60,193 nucleotides of DNA from NCBI GenBank assembly GCA_019634625.1, contig JAHCBA010000039.1:1-60193 (forward strand), given 5' to 3'. A program made the position numbers and the translations under genes. The notes beneath the pieces are model-generated. The model did no database searches, was not told where the DNA came from, and was given only the letters and a program-made list of their open reading frames with translations. Numbering within the stretch: the stretch's first letter is position 1; the number at the start of each line of letters is the position of its first letter. Below, one piece after another: positions 52,499 through 59,936 of this stretch. The stretch is from Verrucomicrobiia bacterium (GTDB lineage: Bacteria; Verrucomicrobiota; Verrucomicrobiia; Limisphaerales; CAIMTB01).

Positions 52499-52774
52499 AT
52501 GTCTCAAGCCATCGGCATGATTGAAACCAAGGGTCTGTGCGCGCTTCTGGAGGCGACGGACGCCGCGCTGAAGGCGGCGCACGTGACCTTCACCGGCTGG
52601 GAGAAGGTGGGCAGCGGATTTGTGACCGCGTTTTTCCGGGGCGACGTGGCCAGCGTGAAGGCCGCGGTGGACGCGGGCGCGGCGGCGGCCTCGTCGATCG
52701 GGCAGATTGTCTGTGTGCAGGTGATTCCGAGGCCGCACGAGGGATTGAGCGGCCTGGGGAAGTGGCTGCAGTGA
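52499..52774 (+). CDS. BMC-H hexameric shell protein 2
   Basis: The protein has 91 residues. It shares [11 protein letters not shown] and the [19 protein letters not shown] helix with BMC-H1, but its pore loop is VGSGFV (37-42), a serine-containing pore typical of shells that pass small aldehydes or acids. Its lumen-facing helix contains CALLEATDAALKAAHV. The tail GLGKWLQ differs from the other BMC-H proteins. It lies 69 nt after BMC-H1 and 124 nt before the kinase. Confidence 0.96.
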   Translation: MSQAIGMIETKGLCALLEATDAALKAAHVTFTGWEKVGSGFVTAFFRGDVASVKAAVDAGAAAASSIGQIVCVQVIPRPHEGLSGLGKWLQ

Positions 52775-52898
52775 GCGGGTGCCGCGGGCTGCCGGGCCGG
52801 GACGTCGGGGAGTTTTGGGCGGGCGGTGCCGCCCGACGGGTGTTGCCGGGCGCGACATCCAATCCTGCGAGGCCCGTGCCGGGCCGGCGTTGATCGTG

Positions 52899-54092
52899 AT
52901 GAAGATTCTCGTCGCCAATCTGGGGTCCACGTCGCTGAAGTGGCGCCTGTTCGAGTTTTCGGACGGGGGCGAGCGGATGCTGCACAAGGGGGGCTTCGAG
53001 CGGGTGAGCGATTATCCGCGGGCGATCGAGGACTGCCTTGGGCAGTTGCGGGAGGGGGGGCATATCACGGACGAGCGGGAGTTGGCGGCGGTGGGGTTCA
53101 AGACGGTGATGGCGCGGGGGGTGGATGGCTGTGTGCGACTGGACGAGGCGGCGGTGCGGGCGATGGAGGCGTACAACGCGATCGCGCCGGCCCACAATCC
53201 TCCGTACATCTCGGGGGTGCGACTCTTCGCGCAACGGCTTCCGGAGGTGCCGTTGATCGGGTTGTTCGAGACGGCCTTCTACCAGTGGATTCCCGAGCCG
53301 GCGCGACGTTACGCGGTGCCCGGGGCGTGGCATGAGGCGGGGGTGCGGCGCTGGGGATTCCATGGGGCCAGCCACAAGTTCATCGCGGAACGCTCGGCGG
53401 AACTACTGGGGCGTCCGGACGTGGCGGAGCGGGCGAGGCGGCTTTATGTGGACGGGGGGAGCACGGCGGTGACGGGGCCGGAACTGCGGGTGATCTCGTG
53501 TCATCTGGGCGGGAGTTCGAGCGTGACGGGGATCCGCAACGGGGTGGCGATTGGGAACAGCCTGGGAATGAGTCCGCAGTCGGGGATTCCGCACAACAAC
53601 CGGGTGGGCGATCTGGACGCCTTCGCGGTGCCGTTCGTAATGCGGACGCTGGGATTGAGTCTGGAGGAGGTCGAACGGCAGTTGTGCAAGGAGTCGGGAT
53701 TGAAGGGGGTGAGCGGGGTGTCGAACGACGTGCGGGACATTCTGGCGGCGGCCGGGCAGGGCGACGCGGGGGCGAAGCGGGCGATGGAACTTTTTGTGCA
53801 CGAGGTGCGGCGATGGATCGGCGCGTATCTCGTCGAGCTGGACGGGGCGGATGCCGTGGTGTTCACGGCGGGGATTGGTGAGAACCAGGGCGGTCTCCGG
53901 GCGGCGATCGTCTCCGGGATGGAGAAGCTCGGGCTGGTGCTGGATGGGGAACGCAACGCGGCGGCGCGGGGGGTGGAGGCGGAGGTGTCGGCGGCGGGTT
54001 CGCCGGTGCGGCTGCTGGTGATTCCGACCAACGAGGAATGGGTGGTGGCGCGGGAGGCGAAGCGCTTTCTGGAACGGGGATCCGGAGGATGA
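52899..54092 (+). CDS. Acetate/propionate-kinase-like protein of the microcompartment
   Basis: The protein has 397 residues from ATG 52899-52901. It is expected to convert acyl-phosphate plus ADP to the acid plus ATP. ASKHA kinase elements are present: VANLGSTSLKW, IAPAHNPP, GFHGASHKFIAER (His155, the catalytic-site histidine), VFTAGIGENQGG and VIPTNEEWVVARE. However, usual active-site residues differ: the HRxVHGG arginine position is Lys68 (GFKTVMARG), the catalytic Asp position is Glu124 (LFETAFYQ), and the HLGNG asparagine is Gly205 (HLGGSS). Arg235 is kept. Lactyl-phosphate is the likely substrate by context. Activity is probable but not certain. Confidence 0.88.
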   Translation: MKILVANLGSTSLKWRLFEFSDGGERMLHKGGFERVSDYPRAIEDCLGQLREGGHITDERELAAVGFKTVMARGVDGCVRLDEAAVRAMEAYNAIAPAHNPPYISGVRLFAQRLPEVPLIGLFETAFYQWIPEPARRYAVPGAWHEAGVRRWGFHGASHKFIAERSAELLGRPDVAERARRLYVDGGSTAVTGPELRVISCHLGGSSSVTGIRNGVAIGNSLGMSPQSGIPHNNRVGDLDAFAVPFVMRTLGLSLEEVERQLCKESGLKGVSGVSNDVRDILAAAGQGDAGAKRAMELFVHEVRRWIGAYLVELDGADAVVFTAGIGENQGGLRAAIVSGMEKLGLVLDGERNAAARGVEAEVSAAGSPVRLLVIPTNEEWVVAREAKRFLERGSGG

Positions 54093-54161
54093 AGGGGGTG
54101 GACGGACGACCGGACGGACGACGAATGAACGAAGCCGCGACGATTTGACCGAACAAACCAA

Positions 54162-54193
54162 CGACCGAACGACCGAACGACCGAACGACCGAA
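54162..54193. repeat. 8-bp tandem repeat CGACCGAA
   Basis: Four exact copies of CGACCGAA in the 125-bp gap between the kinase and BMC-H3, preceded by related GACCGAACAAACCAA text. A simple sequence repeat of this kind could vary in copy number and change spacing upstream of BMC-H3. Confidence 0.75.
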
Positions 54194-54217
54194 CGCAGCG
54201 CGCAGGAGAGAATTGAT

Positions 54218-54502
54218 ATGCCACAGCAAGCCATTGGATTGATTGAAACCCGCGGTCTGGTCGCCCTCGTGGAGGCGACCGACGCCATGCTCAAGGCCGC
54301 CAATGTGGAACTGGCGGGGCCGATGACCCAGGTGGGCAACGCCCTGGTGACGGCCGCCGTGGTGGGCGACGTCGCGGCGGTGAAGGCCGCCACCGACGCC
54401 GGGGCCCAGGCGGTGAAAGCCATCAAGGGCGAACTGGTGAGCGTGCACGTGATTGCCAGGCCGCACGCCGACACCGACCAGGTTCTGCCGAGGAAGAAGT
54501 AG
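54218..54502 (+). CDS. BMC-H hexameric shell protein 3
   Basis: The protein has 94 residues with AIGLIETRGLVALVEATDAMLKAANV. The pore loop is VGNALV (39-44), different from the GGG and GSG loops of its siblings. It ends in HVIARPHADTDQVLPRKK. A clear ribosome-binding site AGGAGAGA lies 7 nt upstream. Its stop TAG is immediately followed by the ATG of the first BMC-P. Confidence 0.96.
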   Translation: MPQQAIGLIETRGLVALVEATDAMLKAANVELAGPMTQVGNALVTAAVVGDVAAVKAATDAGAQAVKAIKGELVSVHVIARPHADTDQVLPRKK

Positions 54503-54820
54503 ATGTTTCTCGCCCGGGTCGAAGGTCTGGTGGTCTGCACCAAGAAGGACGCGGCCATGAGCGGCCGGAAGCTGCTCCTGTTGCGGCCCCTGTTGGTGGA
54601 CGAGAAGGACCCGACACAGTTCCGGCCGGGAATGAACACGGTGGTGGCGGTGGACAGCGTGGGGGCGGGGCAGGGGGAGACCGTGTTGTTCTGCCAGGGC
54701 AGCAGCGCGCGGCTGGCCCCGGGGATGAAGGAAGCCCCGGTGGACGCCGTGATCATCGGGATTGTCGATTCGGTGGATGTGTTCGGCAGGCAGATTTATT
54801 CGGCGCGCGCGGCGTCATGA
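54503..54820 (+). CDS. BMC-P (EutN/CcmL) pentameric vertex protein 1
   Basis: The protein has 105 residues. BMC-P pentamers cap shell vertices. It begins MFLARVEGLVVCTKKDAAMSG, has the KLLLLRPLLVDE strand and the VVAVDSVGAGQGETVLFCQGSSAR core typical of EutN/CcmL, and ends PVDAVIIGIVDSVDV. It has no gap to BMC-H3, so the two are probably cotranslated. It is longer than BMC-P2 because of the KDPTQFRPG loop and C-terminal tail. Confidence 0.96.
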   Translation: MFLARVEGLVVCTKKDAAMSGRKLLLLRPLLVDEKDPTQFRPGMNTVVAVDSVGAGQGETVLFCQGSSARLAPGMKEAPVDAVIIGIVDSVDVFGRQIYSARAAS

Positions 54821-54887
54821 CCCATGAACCCGGCGGACCCGGCGAGCGCGGAGCGGGGCGGCGGGTGACCAGCGAGAGCGGTATTCC

Positions 54888-56399
54888 ATGAGCACTTTGA
54901 ACGAGACATTGATACGCGAGGTGGTGACCGAGGTGCTGTCGCGGCTGGGTTCCGGGGGGCGCCCCGGTTCCGGCGATGGGAGCGGCGGCGGCGGGGCGGG
55001 AGCCGGGACGTGCCGCGTGGACGGTGGAGCGGGGGGCGGAACGGGCTCGGCGAAGGGGCGTCGGGGGAGCTTCGGAGTGTTCCAGGACGCCGATGAGGCC
55101 TGCGCGGCGGCGCACGAGGCGTATCTCCAGCTTTCCGAGAAGGGCGTGGCCGGGCGGAACAAGGTCATCGGGATCGTCAAGGACCTCTGCGAACGCAACG
55201 CGGTCGAGTGGGGACGGATCGAGCTTGAGGAGACGAAGATCGGGCGGCTGGATCACAAGATCGAGAAGCTGAAGGCGCAGCGCGGCATTCCCGGGGTGGA
55301 GTTTCTGAATCCGTACGGATTGAGCGGCGATCACGGGATCACCCTGGAGGAGTATGCCCCGTTCGGGGTGGTGGGGGCGGTGACGCCGAGCACGCATTCG
55401 ATCCCGACGATGGCGTGCAACATCATCAGCCTGGCGGCGGCTGGGAACTCGGCGGTGTTCAATGCCCATCCCTCGGCCTACCGGTGCGCGGTGACGGCGG
55501 CGCGGGAATTCAACCGGGCGATCCATCGGGAACTGGGGATCGAGAACCTGGCCTGCATCGTCGAGCCGCCGACCCTGGAATCCTTTGCCGCCATCGGGAG
55601 GCACGAGGCGGTGAAGCTGTTGTGCGTGACGGGGGGCCCGGGGGTGGTCAAGGCGGCCATGGCCAGCGGCAAGCGGGCCATCTGCGCGGGCCCCGGCAAT
55701 CCGCCGGTGCTGGTGGATGGGACGAGTTGCCTGGACAACGCCGCGCGTTGCGTGGTGGCGGGGGCGGCGTACGACAACAACCTGCTTTGCATCGGGGAGA
55801 AGGAGGTCTTCGTGCTCGACGCCGTGGCCGATCGGTTGCTGTCGGCCCTCGAACGGCACGGGGCGCACCGGTTGAACGGGGAGCAGGTCGAAAGGCTGAC
55901 CCGGGCCGCCTTTGTATTTTCGGCGGGACAGGGGGCGGGCTGTCCGCATCCGGTGGTCAACCGGGACCTGGTGGGGCGCGATCCGGCGGTGCTGGCCCAG
56001 GCGGCCGGGGCGTCGGTGCCGGCGGGGACGCAACTGCTTTTTGCCGAGACGGCGGCCGACCATCCGTTTGTGGACGAGGAACAGATGATGCCGTTCCTGC
56101 CGGTGGTGCGGGTCCGTTCCGTCGAGGAGGGGGTGGCGTTGTCGAAGCGGGCGGAGAAGGGGTACAAGCATTCGGCGATGATCCATTCGCACGATGTGGC
56201 GCACATGACGGCGATGGCGCGGGCCCTGGAGACGACGTTGTTCGTGAAGAACGGCTCGTGCCTGGCGGGGCTGGGCAGCGGCGGCGAGGGGTACGCGAAT
56301 TTCAGCATTGCGACGACCACCGGCGAGGGCATCTGCAATCCGCGGACGTTCACCCGTGTGCGGCGCTGCGTGATGGTGGACAAGCTGAGAATCTTTTAG
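54888..56399 (+). CDS. CoA-acylating aldehyde dehydrogenase of the microcompartment
   Basis: The protein has 503 residues. It oxidises aldehyde (lactaldehyde by context) to acyl-CoA with NAD+. The N-terminus has helix TLIREVVTEVLSRLG (7-21) followed by a Gly-rich linker (22-57), the layout of an encapsulation peptide joined to the catalytic domain. The PduP/EutE core has VVGAVTPSTHSIPTMACNII, the LLCVTGGPGVV segment and catalytic Cys301 in YDNNLLCIGEKEVFV. The C-terminal EGICNPRTFTRVRRC is also typical. It is placed between the first and second BMC-P genes. Confidence 0.95.
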   Translation: MSTLNETLIREVVTEVLSRLGSGGRPGSGDGSGGGGAGAGTCRVDGGAGGGTGSAKGRRGSFGVFQDADEACAAAHEAYLQLSEKGVAGRNKVIGIVKDLCERNAVEWGRIELEETKIGRLDHKIEKLKAQRGIPGVEFLNPYGLSGDHGITLEEYAPFGVVGAVTPSTHSIPTMACNIISLAAAGNSAVFNAHPSAYRCAVTAAREFNRAIHRELGIENLACIVEPPTLESFAAIGRHEAVKLLCVTGGPGVVKAAMASGKRAICAGPGNPPVLVDGTSCLDNAARCVVAGAAYDNNLLCIGEKEVFVLDAVADRLLSALERHGAHRLNGEQVERLTRAAFVFSAGQGAGCPHPVVNRDLVGRDPAVLAQAAGASVPAGTQLLFAETAADHPFVDEEQMMPFLPVVRVRSVEEGVALSKRAEKGYKHSAMIHSHDVAHMTAMARALETTLFVKNGSCLAGLGSGGEGYANFSIATTTGEGICNPRTFTRVRRCVMVDKLRIF

Positions 56400-56429
56400 G
56401 CGGCGCATCGAGACGCCGTCATCCGACCG

Positions 56430-56705
56430 ATGTTGCTGGCCCGAGTCGAAGGCAACCTGACCGCCACCCGGAAGCATCCGAGCTTCGAGGGCTGGCGGCT
56501 TGTGGTGTGCCAGCCGATCGATGCCGGGGGCCGGCCCGAGGGCGTGCCGCAGGTGGCCATCGACCCGCTTGGGGTCGGGCTGCACCAGAGGGTGGTGTTG
56601 TCCAGCGATGGCGCGGCGGCCCGCAAGACGGTGGGCGATGAGCGGAGCCCGGTCCGCTGGCTCATCGCCGGGATCGTGGACGAGGCCGCGGGGAAGGGAC
56701 CGTGA
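56430..56705 (+). CDS. BMC-P (EutN/CcmL) pentameric vertex protein 2
   Basis: The protein has 91 residues. It begins LLARVEGNLTATRKHPSFEGWRLVVCQPI, with VAIDPLGVGLHQRVVLSSDGAAARKTVG and a closing LIAGIVDE, as in EutN/CcmL. The gene follows the dehydrogenase by 30 nt and precedes BMC-P3 by 4 nt. Confidence 0.95.
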   Translation: MLLARVEGNLTATRKHPSFEGWRLVVCQPIDAGGRPEGVPQVAIDPLGVGLHQRVVLSSDGAAARKTVGDERSPVRWLIAGIVDEAAGKGP

Positions 56706-56709
56706 CGTC

Positions 56710-57024
56710 ATGCGACTGGGCAAGGTCATAGGCCGGGTGACGTTGAGTCGTGTGGTTCCTGAACTGGTCGGGGCGCGCTGGCTGGTGGTGAACCCATGCA
56801 ACCGTCAGCAGTTTCCCAACGGGAGCGAGGCGCCGGACGGAATGACCACCGAGCCGAGCCTGGTCGTGTACGACAATCTGGGCGGCGGCGTGGGCGATCT
56901 GATCGGGTTCGTCGAGGGACGCGAAGCGGCCCAGCCCCTGGACCCGCTGGCGCCGATCGACGCCATTCACGCCGCGCTGGTGGACCATGTGTTTCATCGT
57001 CCGTTTCAAGGTCCGCCGCCCTGA
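56710..57024 (+). CDS. BMC-P (EutN/CcmL) pentameric vertex protein 3
   Basis: The protein has 104 residues from ATG 56710-56712. It begins RLGKVIGRVTLSRVVPELVGARWLVV and has LVVYDNLGGGVGDLIGFVEGREAAQP, the EutN/CcmL fold with a larger insertion (NRQQFPNGSEAPDGMTTE). The final part reaches IDAIHAALVDHV. With three BMC-P genes and no trimeric BMC-T gene, the locus matches the planctomycete-verrucomicrobial shell type. Confidence 0.94.
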   Translation: MRLGKVIGRVTLSRVVPELVGARWLVVNPCNRQQFPNGSEAPDGMTTEPSLVVYDNLGGGVGDLIGFVEGREAAQPLDPLAPIDAIHAALVDHVFHRPFQGPPP

Positions 57025-57036
57025 CCGCCATTCACC

Positions 57037-58113
57037 ATGCCAACAGTCATTACCGCGAAGGATGTCGAGGCCCTGATCGGCCGGGGGGAGGATCCCGCGA
57101 CCCTGCCTGCGGACGCCATCCTCACTCCGTCGGCCCGCGATGTCCTCCGGGACTGGCGCGGACGGAACGGGGCGGGAGCGTCCGGAGGGGGAGCGGGATC
57201 GGGGGAGCCGTTGAGCCAGACGGCCAGGGCGTTTCCGAAGCCGGTTTCGGCGGCCAGTTCGCCGGAGGAACTCGAGGCCTTTTTCCGGTCGGGTCCGATG
57301 GAGACGCTGAAGGAGCAGATCTGCGACATCGGCCGGCGGCTCTGGCAGCGGGAATACGTGGACGGCAACGGGGGCAACATCGCGATCCGGGTGGCGGACG
57401 ATCTGGCGCTGTGCACGCCGACGCTGGTCAGCAAGGGCTTCATGAAGCCGGCCGACATGTGCCTGGTGGATCTTGAAGGGACCCAGAAGGCGGGCCGGAA
57501 GAAGCGCACCAGCGAGATCCTGATGCACTTGCAGATCATGAAGCGGCAGCCGCGGGCCAAGGCCACGGTGCATTGTCACCCGCCCTACTCGACCGGGTTC
57601 GCGGTGGCGGGGGTCGCGCCTCCGACCTGCATGATCCCGGAGTACGAGGTGTTCGCGTCGGTGGCGGTGGCGCCGTACCGGACGCCGGGGACGCCGGAGA
57701 TGGGGCAGTTGGTGGCGGAGCTGGTGGACAAGCACAACACCGTGCTGATGGCCAACCATGGGGTGGTGGCCTGGAGCCATCTCGACGTCGAGGACGCCTA
57801 TTTCAAGATGGAGATCCTCGAGGCCTACTGCCGGACGATCCTGGTGTCGGCCCAGTTGGGAAAACCGCCCAACACGATGACCCCGGCCCAGCTCCAGGAT
57901 CTGTTGAAGATCAAGCAGGGGCTCGGCATCCCGGACCCGCGGCACGGGCTCAAGGAATGCGAGTTGTGCGACAACAACGACTGGCGTCCCGGGGTGGTCT
58001 GCGCGCTGCCCGCCAAACCGAGCGAGCCGGCAGCGCCTGAGGCCGGCCTGGATCCGGAAGCGGAAGCCGTGGTCAAGGCGGTGACGGATCAGATCCTGCG
58101 GCGGTTGGGATGA
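57037..58113 (+). CDS. Class II sugar-phosphate aldolase (fuculose/rhamnulose type) with terminal address helix
   Basis: The protein has 358 residues. It is expected to cleave a deoxyketose 1-phosphate into DHAP and lactaldehyde. Zinc and catalytic residues are visible: Glu160 in RTSEILMH, His179 and His181 in VHCHPPYS, His241 in ANHGVVAWS, with GNGGNIAIR for the phosphate. It carries an N-terminal extension of about 85 residues (KDVEALIGRGEDPA, then a Gly-rich linker) and a C-terminal tail whose last 15 residues (344-358) form an amphipathic helix ending LRRLG. Cys308 and Cys311 (CELC) precede the tail. Both ends could be targeting signals. Confidence 0.92.
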   Translation: MPTVITAKDVEALIGRGEDPATLPADAILTPSARDVLRDWRGRNGAGASGGGAGSGEPLSQTARAFPKPVSAASSPEELEAFFRSGPMETLKEQICDIGRRLWQREYVDGNGGNIAIRVADDLALCTPTLVSKGFMKPADMCLVDLEGTQKAGRKKRTSEILMHLQIMKRQPRAKATVHCHPPYSTGFAVAGVAPPTCMIPEYEVFASVAVAPYRTPGTPEMGQLVAELVDKHNTVLMANHGVVAWSHLDVEDAYFKMEILEAYCRTILVSAQLGKPPNTMTPAQLQDLLKIKQGLGIPDPRHGLKECELCDNNDWRPGVVCALPAKPSEPAAPEAGLDPEAEAVVKAVTDQILRRLG

Positions 58114-58115
58114 AG

Positions 58116-58164
58116 CCTGAGGCCTGAGGGCTGAGGCCTGAAACCTGAAACCTGAAACCTGAAA
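58116..58164. repeat. 7-bp tandem repeat CCTGAGG/CCTGAAA
   Basis: Seven units: CCTGAGG, CCTGAGG, GCTGAGG, then four CCTGAAA. The array begins 3 nt past the aldolase stop and ends 46 nt before the next start. The switch from AGG to AAA units suggests two expansion events. Confidence 0.8.
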
Positions 58165-58209
58165 CCGGAGACCGGAGAGGGGGAGTGGTGAGGTGGTGGG
58201 GTGCAAATC

Positions 58210-59505
58210 ATGAAGTCGCTTGATGCCAAGCTGGCGGAGATCAGGGCGAATCCCGGTTCGCGGGCGTTCATTCTGGCGGACGCGAAGGATGCCGACATGG
58301 CATTCGGGGTGCGGGCCCCGGGGCCACGCTCGTATCTGTCGCGGCGGGGGGCGAGGCCGGCCCAGTTTTCGCCGGAGGTGTGGCGTCGGGAGGAGTTCGG
58401 GTACCGGAACCTGCCCGAATTTCTCGATGTGATCCGGGAGGTCGTCGAGCAGGGGGTGGTGGACATCATGTTGATGTCTGCCTACGTCAACGAGCAGCTG
58501 GCGATCAAGGAGGGGCTGTTCCGGAATTCGGCGGTCACTCCAGCGGCGCGGGCCAACGACACCACGGACGTCTGGGCGGTGCGGGAAGGCTGTTATACGA
58601 GGGAACCGTCCCAGCCGTTCCGGTCCGCCAGCATCGATCAGATCCAGTGCGGACAGGTGGAGTGCGCGCGGGATGGCGATTCCTTTCCCGGGGCCAATCT
58701 CGGGCTGTATTCGGTCACGTTCGTCAACGAACTCGATCAGGACCGGGAGGCGTTGCTCTGGTACAAGGCGTTCCGGGAAGAGGCCGAGCGGAAGCGGTTC
58801 CGGCACTTCCTTGAGGTGTTCGATCCCAACGTCGAGAGCGGGATCGCCCCGGACAAGCTGGGAGCCTTCATCAACGACAACATTCTGCGGACGCTGGCGG
58901 GGGTGCCGGAGGCCGGGCGGCCGGTGTTCCTGAAGATCGTCTATCACGGGCCCCGGGCGATGGAGGAACTGGCCCAGTACGATCCGAACCTGGTGGTGGG
59001 GATTCTGGGGGGGGGCGCCGGAACCACGTACGATGCCTTCCGGCTCATCCACGACGCCCAGAAGTATGGGGCCCGGGTCGCGCTGTTCGGACGCAAGATC
59101 AACAACGCCGAACATCAACTGGCGTTCATCGAGATGCTGCGGCTCATCACCGACGGGCGGCTCGGTCCGGACGAGGCCGTGCGCGCCTACCACGGCGTGC
59201 TTCAGGCCCGGGGCATCCGGCCGCACCGGGATCTGGAGGCCGACCTTCAATTGACCGACCAGGCGATGAGCTACGATGGCAGCGCCGCGCGACGGTCCAC
59301 GGGGCCGGTTCGCGACAATCCGGTGCCGACGCTGCCGGCCCGCGCCGGGGACAAGCCGGTCGTATCGGGAGGCGCAGGCGGCGCTTCTGAGGGACAGGAT
59401 GAGGCATGGCCGGTGTTGTCGGGAGGCGGCCCTGACTTCGGCCGGATGACTTCCGCACAGCGACAGGCCTACGATGCCTGGCGGTTGAAGCGTCGGTTCG
59501 GGTAA
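58210..59505 (+). CDS. Unassigned beta/alpha-barrel-like protein of the microcompartment operon
   Basis: The protein has 431 residues from ATG 58210-58212; a GTG at 58201 is possible. I do not recognise a characterised enzyme. It starts with SLDAKLAEIRANPGSRAFILADAKDADMAFG, and includes VVDIMLMSAYVNEQLA, VTFVNELDQDREALLWYKAFREE, VFLKIVYHGPRAMEELAQYD and GILGGGAGTTYDAFRLIHDAQKYGARVALFGRKINNAEHQ, a pattern of alternating strands and helices like a class I aldolase/DhnA TIM barrel. After residue about 370 a Gly-rich linker leads to a final helix (AQRQAYDAWRLKRRFG) that could be an address tag. It is last in the operon, after the aldolase. A role in sugar or lactaldehyde metabolism is inferred from context only. 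Confidence 0.75.
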   Translation: MKSLDAKLAEIRANPGSRAFILADAKDADMAFGVRAPGPRSYLSRRGARPAQFSPEVWRREEFGYRNLPEFLDVIREVVEQGVVDIMLMSAYVNEQLAIKEGLFRNSAVTPAARANDTTDVWAVREGCYTREPSQPFRSASIDQIQCGQVECARDGDSFPGANLGLYSVTFVNELDQDREALLWYKAFREEAERKRFRHFLEVFDPNVESGIAPDKLGAFINDNILRTLAGVPEAGRPVFLKIVYHGPRAMEELAQYDPNLVVGILGGGAGTTYDAFRLIHDAQKYGARVALFGRKINNAEHQLAFIEMLRLITDGRLGPDEAVRAYHGVLQARGIRPHRDLEADLQLTDQAMSYDGSAARRSTGPVRDNPVPTLPARAGDKPVVSGGAGGASEGQDEAWPVLSGGGPDFGRMTSAQRQAYDAWRLKRRFG

Positions 59506-59525
59506 GGCGCAGGGGAGGCGTCTGC

Positions 59526-59879
59526 ATGATTCTTCTCCGCTGGGTGCTGGGATTGATCGCCGCCGGGCTGGGAGGCGGATTTCTGTTCCTGATCGTCCTG
59601 TCGAATGCCTTCCGGAAGAGCTTCGGCGCCTCGACCCACGGCCTGCTTTTCGCGGGGTTGCCGGTGGTGGCGCTCGGATTGCTGCTCGGGGCGGTTGTCC
59701 TTCCGGGCAACCGGATGCTGCTTCATGTCGCCGCGTTGGCTGCCGTGGGATTGGTGTCGTTCTGCATCTGGCAGATCGTGACCGAATCCGCGGTCGTGCT
59801 GTGGTTTGCATTGGCCTATCTGGCCGTCTGGTTTGTCTTCTACTGGCACGCCGCGTGGCGCATCTCGCCGCCGGCCTGA
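59526..59879 (+). CDS. Small four-helix membrane protein
   Basis: The protein has 117 residues. Four hydrophobic segments are evident, at about 5-25 (LLRWVLGLIAAGLGGGFLFL), 42-60, 65-83 and 90-108 (VVLWFALAYLAVWFVFYW). No domain is recognised. It starts 20 nt after the barrel gene and may be cotranscribed with the microcompartment operon, although nothing shows a functional link. Confidence 0.7.
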   Translation: MILLRWVLGLIAAGLGGGFLFLIVLSNAFRKSFGASTHGLLFAGLPVVALGLLLGAVVLPGNRMLLHVAALAAVGLVSFCIWQIVTESAVVLWFALAYLAVWFVFYWHAAWRISPPA

Positions 59880-59936
59880 GACAGGGAATGGCCGCTTGGA
59901 CGCCCTGGCCGAGGGGGACGGGTGGTGGGAGCCGGG

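Noticed and set aside
52779-52898. 40-residue N-terminal extension of the kinase considered as a targeting peptide
   Set aside because: Arg/Gly-rich without amphipathic pattern; MKILVANLGS is the conserved family start.
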